A stretch of 35,647 nt of DNA from Phycisphaerales bacterium (GCA_020353195.1 CP070691.1:1055758-1091404), one strand, 5' to 3'. Positions 25,804 through 34,291 are shown, numbered from the stretch's first letter. Notes: generated by a model from the sequence alone, not told the origin. Program-made: numbers and translations.

Positions 25804-27393
25804 GTGGCCATACAGAAGAGCGCCGAATACAACCGGCAGTGCCCGAACCAGCCCAAGGTGCTGATATCCGACGCAGTTTGTGCAGGGCGCCGCCGGTCCA
25901 ACTATCCCTACTGCAAGGGCTGCCGATTCAATGACGACGAGCGGGGCGCCGGCAGCAGAATCGACCTGCCCTCTACCGTGTATGCCCGGCATCAACAGGA
26001 AAAAGTGAGATCATTCATGTTGGAGAAGATCTTCAAGGCCTACGACATCCGGGGAACCTACCCGGAAATGGTCAACGAGAACGTCGCCTGGCGGATCGGG
26101 CACGCAACGTCGTCCTTCCTGCACTCGTCCGTACGCGGGTTGGACCGCGCCGACCCGAACGCATCGGCCATCGTCGTGGGGCGCGACATGCGCAAGAGCA
26201 GTCCGACCATTGCGAAAGCGTTCATCGAGGGCGCACTGTCGACCGGGGCGACGGTGATCGACATCGGCATGATTGACACCTCGCAGATCTACTTCGCGAT
26301 CAACCATCTGAGGTCGTGCGGCGGCGTCCAGGTCACCGCCAGCCACAACCCCGCTCAGTACAACGGCTTCAAGATCTCCGGGGCCAAAGGCGTGCCGATC
26401 GGAGGCGAAACGGGCCTCAACGACATCCGCAAGATCGTCACCAACCTGATCCAGCACGATACCGGGCAGCGAGGCGAACTGCGAACGCAGGAACTCAACG
26501 CCGAATACCGGGAATTCATCCGGCGATTCCTCGAACCGCCCCGCCGACTGAAGATCGCCGTCGACGCCTCCAACGGAATGGCCGGCCGATGGATCCCCGT
26601 CGTGTTCGATGACATTCCGGAACTGACGCTCTGCTGCATCAACATGGAGCACAACGGTGAGTTCGTACACGACCCGAATCCGCTGGTCGACGCCAATCTG
26701 CGGCAGTTGCAGGCGGAGGTCCGGCGCACCAAGGCCGACTTCGGCGTCTGCTTCGACGGCGACGCCGACCGACTGATGGTCGTCGACGAAAACGCCGACA
26801 TCGTCCGGTGCGACCTGCTGACGGCGGTCCTGGCCAAACAGTTCCTCCGCAAACACCCCAAGTCGACCATCGTCTACGATCTGCGGTCGAGCAAGGCCGT
26901 CGCCGAAGACATCAAACAGGCCGGTGGGACACCGCGCCGCGAACGCGTCGGGCACGCCTTCATGAAGCGCGCCTTGGCCGACGCGAAGGCCCCGTTCGGC
27001 GGTGAACTGAGCGGGCATTTCTACTTCAGAGACAACTTCTACTGCGACTCCGCCCTGCTGGCGCTGGTGCACGTCATCAACCTGCTGACCCGCGAGGGCA
27101 AATCGCTCAGCACGCTGATCGCTCCGGTCAAGCGATACGCCGCCAGCGGCGAGCGAAATTTCGAGAACCCCGAGCAGGACGCCGCCATCCAGAAGCTCGC
27201 AAACGTGTACAAGAAAGGACGGATCGATTACCTCGACGGGATCACGGTGCAGCTCGAAAACTGGTGGTTCAACGTGCGGAAATCGAACACCGAACCGCTG
27301 CTCCGCCTCAATCTGGAGGCCAACACGCCGGAACTGATGGAACAGAAACTCACCGAGGTCGGCCAGTATCTGGGCACCCCCGTCGCCCATTAG
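25804..27393 (+). CDS. Phosphomannomutase/phosphoglucomutase with N-terminal four-cysteine extension
   Basis: The alpha-D-phosphohexomutase part starts at residue 72 (MLEKIFKAYDIRG). It has all four family loops: TASHNP with the phosphoserine S180, metal-binding DGDADR (318-323), sugar-binding GELSGH (400-405) and phosphate-binding RKSNTEPLLR (492-501). It interconverts hexose 1- and 6-phosphates for polysaccharide precursors. Upstream, the same frame is open and GGAGGG lies 10 bases before a GTG at 25804. This gives a 71-residue leader with C13, C26, C37 and C40 (YPYCKGCRF), a zinc-ribbon-like pattern. The ATG at 26017 is the normal family start, with only GTGAGA nearby. Either a 529-residue fusion or a 458-residue enzyme is possible; I prefer the GTG because of its stronger binding site and ordered cysteines. 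Confidence 0.85.
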   Translation: MAIQKSAEYNRQCPNQPKVLISDAVCAGRRRSNYPYCKGCRFNDDERGAGSRIDLPSTVYARHQQEKVRSFMLEKIFKAYDIRGTYPEMVNENVAWRIGHATSSFLHSSVRGLDRADPNASAIVVGRDMRKSSPTIAKAFIEGALSTGATVIDIGMIDTSQIYFAINHLRSCGGVQVTASHNPAQYNGFKISGAKGVPIGGETGLNDIRKIVTNLIQHDTGQRGELRTQELNAEYREFIRRFLEPPRRLKIAVDASNGMAGRWIPVVFDDIPELTLCCINMEHNGEFVHDPNPLVDANLRQLQAEVRRTKADFGVCFDGDADRLMVVDENADIVRCDLLTAVLAKQFLRKHPKSTIVYDLRSSKAVAEDIKQAGGTPRRERVGHAFMKRALADAKAPFGGELSGHFYFRDNFYCDSALLALVHVINLLTREGKSLSTLIAPVKRYAASGERNFENPEQDAAIQKLANVYKKGRIDYLDGITVQLENWWFNVRKSNTEPLLRLNLEANTPELMEQKLTEVGQYLGTPVAH

Positions 27394-27600
27394 AGGAGGA
27401 GGCGTCCCCTGGGTGCCGCCGGCGGCGCATCCGACGCGACTATACGTGATGAAGCCGGCTGCGGGCCGCAGGATCAAAGAGCGAACGGGTCAAAGGACGC
27501 CTGCGGGCCCGGCTTTGGCGCGGGATTGCCCTTCCAACCCGTCGGACGACGGGCGACCAGTCGTGTCCCGCGACTCCGCATCAGGTAGTGCGAACCGGCC

Positions 27601-28851
27601 ATGATCGAATCCACCACGCACCGACGTCTGGAAAACGGCATCGAACTGGCCTGCGCCACCCTGCCGCACCGACGGGCAGTGGCAATCGAATTCCGCATGC
27701 TGGCCGGGACGGTCGACGACCCGGCCGACCGACTGGGGCTGGCCCGCGTCGTGGAGGAAACCGTCGCGAAGGGGACGGCCAAACGCGATGCACGGGCAGT
27801 GTCCGACGCGTTCGACGCGATCGGCGCCTCGCACAGTTCGTGGACCGAACGCGAATGCCTCCGGTTCACCTCGCTAACACTGCCCGAATACGTGGACCGG
27901 TCGATCGAACTGCACGCGGAGTTCCTGCGAACCGCCACGTTTCCCCAGCAGTTCGTCGACGTGGCCGTGGAACTGGGCCGCCACGAACTCCAGGCCCTGG
28001 ACGACGATCCGCAAGCACTGGCGGATAAGCTGGTGGGCCGGCAAGCCTACGGACCGATCCTCGGTCGCCACCCCCTCGGGGAATTCGAAACGCTCGACCG
28101 CATCACGCGAGATGACGTGGTCACATTCTGGCGCTCCACGTTCGAGACGGGGCGGATGCAGGTGGCGACGGCAGGGGCAATCGAAGCCGACGCCGCCGCC
28201 GACTCGTTGCAGCGCCATTTTGACGGCTTCGGATCGCCGGACTCGTGCGGGCGCGACATCCGACCGATCGAATTCAATGCCGCCCGGACGCATTATCCAA
28301 AGGACACTCAACAGGTACAGATCGCATTGGGGTTGCGCGGACTGCCCAAGGGGCATCCGGAGTACTTCGTGCAGAGAGTCGTTCTGGCAATCCTCTCGGG
28401 TGGAATGAGTTCCCGGCTGTTCACCGAAGTGAGGGAGAAACAGGGACTGGTCTACTGGGTGTCCGCGTGGGGCGAGTTTCCACGGGGGGCGGGGATGCTC
28501 TTCGTCGGCGCTTCCAGCCGGATCGAACACTGCGAACGAGCCTACGCGACCATCTTCCGTGAGCTCGACCGGCTGACCGAGGATATCACGCAAGAAGAGC
28601 TGGATCGGGCGATCACCCAGATCGAGGTCAGCATGGTGATCCGCGGCGACCGGACCGGCGCCCGGTGCGGCGAACTGGCGGACGACCTGTTCCATTACGG
28701 CCAGCCCGTCCCGGTCGAGGAGAAGCTCGCCCGGGTCCGGGCCGTCACCCTGGACGACATCAAGCGATACCAGTCGGAGCACCCCTGGCGCCCCCGAAGC
28801 ATCGTCACCCTGGGACCGAAGGAGATCGAGGCGCAGAGCACTGAGTGCTGA
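27601..28851 (+). CDS. M16 family peptidase-like subunit, zinc motif lost
   Basis: The 416-residue protein has the M16 fold pattern throughout. The zinc motif HxxEH of active members is R49-V-V-E52-E53 in GLARVVEETVAKGT, so both zinc histidines are gone. It keeps the C-terminal substrate-binding pair of M16 enzymes, R278 and Y285 in VREKQGLVYWV, after SGGMSSRLF. It lies 58 bases before a second M16 gene with the reverse pattern, so the two probably form a heterodimer like the alpha/beta subunits of mitochondrial processing peptidase. No signal peptide is seen. The binding site before ATG 27601 is weak. Confidence 0.88.
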   Translation: MIESTTHRRLENGIELACATLPHRRAVAIEFRMLAGTVDDPADRLGLARVVEETVAKGTAKRDARAVSDAFDAIGASHSSWTERECLRFTSLTLPEYVDRSIELHAEFLRTATFPQQFVDVAVELGRHELQALDDDPQALADKLVGRQAYGPILGRHPLGEFETLDRITRDDVVTFWRSTFETGRMQVATAGAIEADAAADSLQRHFDGFGSPDSCGRDIRPIEFNAARTHYPKDTQQVQIALGLRGLPKGHPEYFVQRVVLAILSGGMSSRLFTEVREKQGLVYWVSAWGEFPRGAGMLFVGASSRIEHCERAYATIFRELDRLTEDITQEELDRAITQIEVSMVIRGDRTGARCGELADDLFHYGQPVPVEEKLARVRAVTLDDIKRYQSEHPWRPRSIVTLGPKEIEAQSTEC

Positions 28852-28909
28852 ATGCAAAACGGCGGGCAACCCTCGGCCGGTTGACCGCTGACAACGGACG
28901 GCTGCGACA

Positions 28910-30157
28910 ATGAGAATGAGTCCGCCTTTTTCCAGTCATACCCTGTCGAACGGCCTGAAGATCGTGGTCGAGCACATGCCCGGCGTGAATACGGCTGCCG
29001 CCGGGTTCCTCGCCCGGACCGGGGCCCGAGACGAGGTGCCATCGCTCGCCGGTGTGTCCCACTTCCTCGAGCACATGTGCTTCAAGGGCACGCCGAACCG
29101 GACCGCTCGCCAGATCAACCTCGACTTCGACAACCTGGGCGGGCACCCGAACGCATTCACCTCGCAGGACCGCACCCTCTATCACGCGGTCACACGGGCG
29201 TCCGACGTCGACAAGCAGATCGACATCCTGGCGGACATGATGCGGTCAACGCTGGTGCCGGAGGAATTCGAGACGGAAAAGCAGACCGTCCTCAACGAAA
29301 TCGCGATGTCCCACGACCACCTCGAATACGTTGCATTCGACCTCGTGTTGGACAAGGTGTTCGCCGGCCATTCACTCCGCTGGCCGGTGCTGGGCTACGA
29401 GGACGCGATCGCCGCGATGTCCCGCGACCAGATGAACGACTACTTTCAACAGCACTACGCGCCGGACAACATGATCCTGCTCTGCGCGGGAAACGTCGAT
29501 CCGCAACAGGTTTTCACCACCGCCGGGCGGTGTTGCGGGCAGTGGGAACCGTCAGGTCTCCGCCGGAAACGCAGGCCGCCCACCATCCGGACCGGAATCG
29601 CCGCCAAACAGGTGGACCGGTTCAACCAGCAGGTCATCGCCCTGTGCTTCGCCGGCCCCCCCGCCGTCGACACCATGCACGACACCGCCGAAGCCACCGC
29701 GATCATCCTGGGCGGCGACAACTCGCGGCTGTTCTGGAACGTCGTGCAGACGGGCCTCAGCTCACGGGCCGGTGCCTGGCGGCTCGAATATGAAGATTGC
29801 GCAATGCTGATCCTCTTCGGCATCACCGAGCCGCAGAATGCCGAAAAACTCACTGACGCCCTGCGCGCCGAGGCCGCCCGAATCAGCCACGAACCCGTGG
29901 CCGATCACGAGATCCAACGGGTCAAGAACAAGCAGCGCACCGGCCTGGCCGTCGAAGGCGAATCGCCCCCGCATCGACTGAATCAGATCACGGACGATGT
30001 GGATTACCGCGGCCGGCCACGCACCGTCGAACAGCGCGTCGCCCAGGTGGAAGCCATCAGCGCGCGCACCATCAGCGAGTGCCTCGAGCGCTATCCGATC
30101 GATGGCGACGGATATCTCATCAGCGTCGGCCCGCGTGACTGGCCGGCGAGTTCGTGA
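28910..30157 (+). CDS. M16 family zinc peptidase, catalytic subunit
   Basis: The 415-residue protein has the inverted zinc motif HFLEH (H51, E54, H55), with E130 in VLNEIAMSHD about 75 residues later as the third ligand, as in M16B peptidases. The C-terminal R/Y substrate pair is missing: after NSRLFWNVV the sequence reads QTGLSSRAGAW instead of an RxxxGLxY. The partner gene just upstream supplies that pair and lacks the zinc site. Such enzymes degrade or process peptides inside a closed chamber. No clear Shine-Dalgarno is seen before the ATG, in keeping with coupling to the upstream gene. Confidence 0.9.
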   Translation: MRMSPPFSSHTLSNGLKIVVEHMPGVNTAAAGFLARTGARDEVPSLAGVSHFLEHMCFKGTPNRTARQINLDFDNLGGHPNAFTSQDRTLYHAVTRASDVDKQIDILADMMRSTLVPEEFETEKQTVLNEIAMSHDHLEYVAFDLVLDKVFAGHSLRWPVLGYEDAIAAMSRDQMNDYFQQHYAPDNMILLCAGNVDPQQVFTTAGRCCGQWEPSGLRRKRRPPTIRTGIAAKQVDRFNQQVIALCFAGPPAVDTMHDTAEATAIILGGDNSRLFWNVVQTGLSSRAGAWRLEYEDCAMLILFGITEPQNAEKLTDALRAEAARISHEPVADHEIQRVKNKQRTGLAVEGESPPHRLNQITDDVDYRGRPRTVEQRVAQVEAISARTISECLERYPIDGDGYLISVGPRDWPASS

Positions 30158-30220
30158 CGGAAACCTGGACTGCGACTTCTTCGCACCGTACAGTGCAGGA
30201 TCGGGACGGCACGACAAGCA

Positions 30221-31513
30221 ATGACCCATTCACACGAGCTTGAAGTCAATACCGTCTTCTCCACAACCGAGCGCGGGCAGACCCGATCCGCCCGGGCAAG
30301 GGCCCCGCGATCGCCGACCCCGTGGCTGGGACTCATCAGCCTCGCTGTCGCCATGACCTGGGTCTACGTCACCTGGTTTCCCGTCAACCGATCGATCAAG
30401 CACGGACTGCTGGTTCTGGGCCTGCAGGAATGGAGCGACCAGAGCGGCGAGATCGACATGTCGTTCCTGTTCGCCCCGCCGCCGGCGGACCTGGCCCATC
30501 CCGCACAGCCGCAGGATTCCCGGCTCGACGAAGACGCCGACGCCGAAACCGATCCGCAAAAGCAGGCGGCATCCGCCGGCGATGAGCCCGAACCGCGCGA
30601 GGCGGACGTCGGCCCGAACGATGGGCAGCAGCTCATCGAGCAACTGAGCGTGGTCAGTTACGCATGGCTGGCGGTCGCCACGATCGCCGCCTGCTGGCTG
30701 GCAGCATGCGGCGGAGCTGCTCTGCGTGGCCGGTGGGCGGGCCGCGCCCCGAGTCCATCCGCCTCGATCGCCGGCGCCTTGCTCTTCGTTGTCGCTTTCA
30801 CAGCCGGTCTCGTCGTCGCGAGCTTGGCAGCGCTGCTCCTGGATCGAACACCGGCATCCCACCCGTTTGACGCTCGAATGGCAATCACTCTGGTGGCCGC
30901 AGCCATCGTCGGCGTCGCCGGCGCCGCTTTGGGATGGTCCGTCATGCGGCGCCGGGACTGGGGGACCCGCTCGGTAGGGCTTCTGCTTGCCGCCGCGCTG
31001 ATCGTCAATCTCCGCTTCTGGGCATACTGGGCGCGATACGACCTGCCTGACTGGCTCCTGTGGATCCACTCGAACCCGTCAACGGCCGGTGAGATTGCCT
31101 TCGTTACAACGGTTCTGGCCTTCGCCGCGGTCGTAAGCTCGCGGATTTCCACGCGGCACGCCGTCATCGCGGTCGTCGTTCTGTTGCTGGCATTGATCGG
31201 GCTCGCCGCGTACAGCTATTTCGTCATTTACATCGCGATCCCCGCCATCGCCGCGTGGACCTGCATCCTGCTTCTCTTCCTGATTTCCGCCTTGATCGGC
31301 GTGCTGCTCTGGCGCCATTCGGCTTGGCTGCACACCGCGGCCGTGGCGATCGTTCTGGTGGCCAGCGTAGCCACACTGGCTGCCATGGCGTACGCAGATC
31401 GCCGGGGCGGGTTCCTCGAAAACCCGCCGGCCGCGCTAACGTACATCAAGGCCTTCGCCGCTCAATCGTCCTATGCCTGGGCCCTCTTGGTGGTCCGATG
31501 GGCCCGCCGCTGA
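30221..31513 (+). CDS. Multi-spanning membrane protein of unknown function
   Basis: The 430-residue product has one predicted membrane helix near 35-54, then a hydrophilic, acidic segment (about 68-142, rich in Asp, Glu and Pro). About eight more hydrophobic helices follow, at roughly 146-168, 183-207, 220-240, 251-269, 289-306, 314-336, 340-364 and 371-391. The basic N-terminus suggests the first residues are cytoplasmic, which would place the acidic loop outside. I do not recognise a family or catalytic motif. It follows the M16 pair by 63 bases on the same strand and may be co-transcribed with it. Confidence 0.75.
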   Translation: MTHSHELEVNTVFSTTERGQTRSARARAPRSPTPWLGLISLAVAMTWVYVTWFPVNRSIKHGLLVLGLQEWSDQSGEIDMSFLFAPPPADLAHPAQPQDSRLDEDADAETDPQKQAASAGDEPEPREADVGPNDGQQLIEQLSVVSYAWLAVATIAACWLAACGGAALRGRWAGRAPSPSASIAGALLFVVAFTAGLVVASLAALLLDRTPASHPFDARMAITLVAAAIVGVAGAALGWSVMRRRDWGTRSVGLLLAAALIVNLRFWAYWARYDLPDWLLWIHSNPSTAGEIAFVTTVLAFAAVVSSRISTRHAVIAVVVLLLALIGLAAYSYFVIYIAIPAIAAWTCILLLFLISALIGVLLWRHSAWLHTAAVAIVLVASVATLAAMAYADRRGGFLENPPAALTYIKAFAAQSSYAWALLVVRWARR

Positions 31514-31742
31514 ATCGCGCGCGCAATCACCTGCACGGGCCCCACTGACCCAAAAGCGCAAGCGCCGGGCGTGAACTGCTCGAGCACCCGGTCCCGGGCC
31601 CGGCACCGAGAGCACTTGCCGCGGTCACCTGACCGGCCGACAATACCCTTCGGCGGGGTGCCTGTCGGCTCGTGGCGCCACGCCGCGTCGCAGCGCGTGT
31701 GCGCCACGACGCGCCCGACACCGACCCAAGGGAGGGTTTGTC

Positions 31743-32477
31743 ATGCTTCGAACGATGGCCTTGCTCTTTGGTATGGCATTGTTGATGGTCGCAACCGGCT
31801 GCGGCGGCGTTGTCGCGGACACAGGGGGCGCCGACGCCGGTGACGACATCGATGCCATCACGCCGCCACCGCCTGGCGACGGCGGCGACGATACGGACGA
31901 CGGCGGTGACGTACCCGCCGACGGTGACAACGGCCAGGAGGATGACGCAGATACAGGCGACGCCGGCGATGACGCCGACACCGACGATGACGCCGACGTG
32001 CAGCCCGTCGAGTTCCCGCTGACCAGCCGGTTGCTGCTCGATGACGACGGCTTTATCGACAGGCGGTTCGCGTGGTCCGCCGGGTGTGGCGGCGGAAATA
32101 TCTCGCCCCAGTTGTCCTGGAGCGACGCGCCCGACGGAACGGAGAGCTTCCTTGTGGTCGTTTTCGACCAGGACGCCAGCGACTTCATCCACTGGGTCGT
32201 GTTCGATATCGCGCCGACGGTCCTCGACATTTCCGAAGGCGGACCCGCCCCCGGCGGCCAGACGCTCAACGACTATGATCAAGGGCAATTCGGCTACGGC
32301 GGCCCCTGCCCGCCGCCTGGCGAGATACACACCTACGTCTTTCGCGTCTACGCGCTCGGCGTGGCAAACGTCGGACTGACCGCCGGCCAAGCCGCCACCC
32401 TGGACGACGTCCTCGCTGCGATGGGCGACAACATTCTGGGCCAGGGCGAGTTCACCGCGCAATACGTCGGGCCGTGA
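31743..32477 (+). CDS. YbhB/YbcL-type PEBP-like lipoprotein with acidic spacer
   Basis: The 244-residue product begins with a lipoprotein signal (MLLMVATGC, lipidated C20 likely). A spacer of about 65 residues (23-87) made mostly of Asp, Gly, Ala and Thr follows. The rest matches the Raf-kinase-inhibitor-like/PEBP fold: NISPQLSWSDAPDGTESFLV, DFIHWVVFDI, then GYGGPCPPPGEIHTYVFRVYAL, which form the ligand pocket. Bacterial members are common, but their function is poorly known. GGGAGGG lies about six bases before the ATG. The low-complexity DNA of the spacer may vary in length between strains. Confidence 0.85.
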   Translation: MLRTMALLFGMALLMVATGCGGVVADTGGADAGDDIDAITPPPPGDGGDDTDDGGDVPADGDNGQEDDADTGDAGDDADTDDDADVQPVEFPLTSRLLLDDDGFIDRRFAWSAGCGGGNISPQLSWSDAPDGTESFLVVVFDQDASDFIHWVVFDIAPTVLDISEGGPAPGGQTLNDYDQGQFGYGGPCPPPGEIHTYVFRVYALGVANVGLTAGQAATLDDVLAAMGDNILGQGEFTAQYVGP

Positions 32478-32657
32478 CGCGTCACGCCCCGGCCTATCGT
32501 GAACCGGACCTCGCCGCTATGCCGTATCGTGAACGCTCTGAGTTTTGCGAAGCGCCCGGGTGCACGATCGGCTAGGAAGCGAGAAGCGCCTATGTGGCCA
32601 CGTGTTCAGAATGGACGCGAAATCGAGCCGGAAGGCCATGAGGAGCGAGTATAGGTG

Positions 32658-33086
32658 ATGTCAGAGCCATCACGAAGTGGAGATACGTGCACCGTCACCC
32701 TGAAGAGGCGGGCGCTGAAGACCCTCTGGATCATCCCGACGGCTCTCGCTGCCCTGCTCCTCGTGGCGATACTTGGAGTGTTTCTGGCCGGTGCTATCCT
32801 CGGGCGGTCGCAGGCTTTTGAAGAGGATGCCTGGAAGGCAGGCGACCGTCGCCTCCGGTGGCGCATGGCCCATGACCCGGAGCTGATCCCTTCGTTGGTC
32901 GGTATGACGGAGGATGCGCTTCAGCAACGGCTTGGCGATCCGGACAACTTATTGGTCGTCGAGGATCCTCCTCCTCCGGATAAGATATACTTGTACCGGC
33001 TTGACAAACCGATCGATCCGTTCCGCTGGAACTTAGAAGTCTGGATCGAGCGGGGCAGAGTTACGAAGGTTATCATCATGGATTGA
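32658..33086 (+). CDS. Single-pass membrane protein with BamE/SmpA-like C-terminal domain
   Basis: From ATG 32658 the product has 142 residues with a basic N-terminus and one membrane helix (about 24-48). The outer part has SLVGMTEDALQQRLGDPD, then YLYRLD, and a final LEVWIERGRVTKVIIMD. This order (GMT, LG-P, aromatic strand, then a basic-Gly-Val strand) is that of small BamE/SmpA-like folds. AGGAG at 32641-32645 is 12 bases upstream; a GTG at 32655 directly before the ATG is an alternative. The match is from pattern only, so the function is open. Confidence 0.6.
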   Translation: MSEPSRSGDTCTVTLKRRALKTLWIIPTALAALLLVAILGVFLAGAILGRSQAFEEDAWKAGDRRLRWRMAHDPELIPSLVGMTEDALQQRLGDPDNLLVVEDPPPPDKIYLYRLDKPIDPFRWNLEVWIERGRVTKVIIMD

Positions 33087-33147
33087 AAGGGGGCAACGGG
33101 CCCGGAGACGTCCTTCGCACCTGCGCCGACGCCGAAGTGGACCCCAG

Positions 33148-33174
33148 CAGAAACGAGTAACTGTCATGAATTAA
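33148..33174 (+). repeat. REP-like repeat core, copy 1
   Basis: This is a 27-bp core ending ACTGTCATGAATTAA. It is identical to copy 2 (33215-33241) and one base different from copy 3 (33827-33853). It is AT-richer than the surroundings and joins directly to a remnant of a RAYT gene 3' end. Confidence 0.85.
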
Positions 33175-33241
33175 AAAGAAGGCGCAGGAATCAGTGACAG
33201 TCACGAATCGAGTGCAGAAACGAGTAACTGTCATGAATTAA
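33175..33241 (+). repeat. Remnant of RAYT element 3' end plus REP-like repeat copy 2
   Basis: Bases 33178-33239 match 35131-35192 at 59 of 62 positions by hand count. They include the last codons of a RAYT gene (reading RRRRNQ-stop) and the right-end repeat. The arms AATCAGTGACAGTCAC and GTAACTGTCATGAATT form an imperfect hairpin of about 16 bp with 13 pairs. Confidence 0.85.
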
Positions 33242-33312
33242 TGACGGTGATCGGCGGTGCAGTGGGCCTGGAAGACGTCTTCGATCTCGGTTTCGGCTTT
33301 TGAGACCTACGG

Positions 33313-33585
33313 ATGAGTATCAGCACGGCAGTCCTGATAGTCACAGTCCTTGTGGCTTGGACGATCGCGATCCTGGGCTTGCGCAGGGAGAACCCGTCGC
33401 GATCGTGGCTGGATCTGGCCACAGCCGGTCCGACGTTGTCAGTTGCACTGGGGCTCGGGTTGAATTTCCTGTTTCCGCTGCTTGGCACGGTGATCGTCGG
33501 CGGACTGCACGTCATTTTGTTGATCTTGGCAGTCGTCCTTATCATCCGAGGTCCACGCACTTCGAAGTCTGAAGACGATCAGTGA
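33313..33585 (+). CDS. Small membrane protein of unknown function between REP-like repeats
   Basis: The 90-residue product has three hydrophobic segments (about 4-23, 34-54 and 56-78), a basic loop RRENPSR after the first, and a polar tail. It has no motif I recognise. There is no strong ribosome binding site before the ATG. It is the only plausible gene between repeat copies 2 and the half copy at 33601. It may be native DNA invaded on both sides or cargo. Confidence 0.55.
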   Translation: MSISTAVLIVTVLVAWTIAILGLRRENPSRSWLDLATAGPTLSVALGLGLNFLFPLLGTVIVGGLHVILLILAVVLIIRGPRTSKSEDDQ

Positions 33586-33600
33586 TGCAGCGGAAACAAT

Positions 33601-33613
33601 AATTCGTGACAGT
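33601..33613 (-). repeat. REP-like half repeat abutting an IS left end
   Basis: AATTCGTGACAGT differs from the RAYT left terminal repeat (AATTCATGACAGT) at one base. It is followed at once by the GGGGCTGTTGAAAAAG end of an insertion sequence. Confidence 0.7.
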
Positions 33614-33682
33614 GGGGCTGTTGAAAAAGTCTTGCATGTGCAGCGTGGTTGCGCTTCAATGTGTTGAGCAAGGAGGCGTGGC

Positions 33683-33853
33683 ATGTTGGGACGACAGGAA
33701 CGTTGGCAGGAAGACCTCTTCGTGGCCGGTGCCTTACGCGACCTGATCCCCGATGAGCACATCCTCAAGCGCGTCGACGCCGTGCTCGATCTCTCGTGGC
33801 TACGGGACGCGGTGCGATCACTCTACCAGAAACAAGTAACTGTCATGAATTAA
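33683..33853 (+). pseudogene. Transposase N-terminal fragment ending in a REP-like repeat
   Basis: The reading begins MLGRQERWQEDLFVAGALRD and continues LIPDEHILKRVDAVLDLSWL, the start of an IS1182/IS5-like DDE transposase. AGGAGG lies six bases upstream. After SLYQ the frame enters the repeat, reads KQVTVMN and stops at the repeat's TAA, giving 56 residues instead of the several hundred of intact enzymes. The catalytic domain is absent. Confidence 0.8.
33827..33853 (+). repeat. REP-like repeat core, copy 3
   Basis: The core carries AGTAACTGTCATGAATTAA and interrupts the transposase gene fragment. A second ATGAATTAAAAA follows directly (33856-33866), a short partial duplication of its end. 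Confidence 0.85.
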
Positions 33854-33893
33854 AAATGAATTAAAAAGTCGTACCCTCGCCGTTTACGGGGCC

Positions 33894-34232
33894 ATGAATC
33901 TGATGAGTCAATACTTAGAGAAGACACTCAAATCCGCCCGCACATTTCTATCGCGTTGGAATGGTACCAACGCTGAGATGTGGGAGCTGACCACCTCCCA
34001 TAAGGCGCTCGATGTGGTCATTCGCCGCAACTATGATAGTGGAAACCTGGTTATCTCGTGCCTTGATCCAGTGACTATCAAAGGGCCGGTCAGGTGGAAA
34101 GAATGCCAGCTCCGAGTATCGACTACGACACTTGATGAGACCGGAGAAAACGGCTTCTCGGTCGCCGACGAACGCGCCGGATTTGAGGTCGTGTGCCGTG
34201 GGCTTGAAGTAGCAGAAAATGTGAAGCTGTGA
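33894..34232 (+). CDS. Hypothetical 112-residue protein between REP-like repeats
   Basis: The product is soluble and mixed in composition (MWELTTSHKALDVVIRR, then alternating strand-like segments and RAGFEVVCRGLEVAE near the end), without signal peptide or known motif. Base composition is less GC-rich than the genes to the left, suggesting a different origin. Start ATG 33894 has only ACGGGG upstream. It lies alone between repeat copy 3 and the half copy at 34292. Confidence 0.5.
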   Translation: MNLMSQYLEKTLKSARTFLSRWNGTNAEMWELTTSHKALDVVIRRNYDSGNLVISCLDPVTIKGPVRWKECQLRVSTTTLDETGENGFSVADERAGFEVVCRGLEVAENVKL

Positions 34233-34291
34233 AGGTCGATCGCTTCGACAGACGGGACACACATCTGCCGCTGTTGCCTAAATAACTAAAT

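Larger units (their letters stand above)
33614..33853 (+). mobile_element. Left end of an insertion sequence (IS1182-like by end sequence), truncated
   Basis: The end GGGGCTGTTGAAAAAGTC resembles terminal repeats of IS1182-type elements. It leads into a transposase start after AGGAGG. The element is cut off after about 50 codons by REP-like repeat copy 3. No right end is in the window. A second copy of the same first 69 bases lies at 34305-34373. Confidence 0.7.

Noticed and set aside
33241..33303. A 20-codon frame reading MTVIGGAVGLEDVFDLGFGF
   Set aside because: Too short to support; it may be the tail of a gene cut by repeat copy 2, but no family could be recognised.
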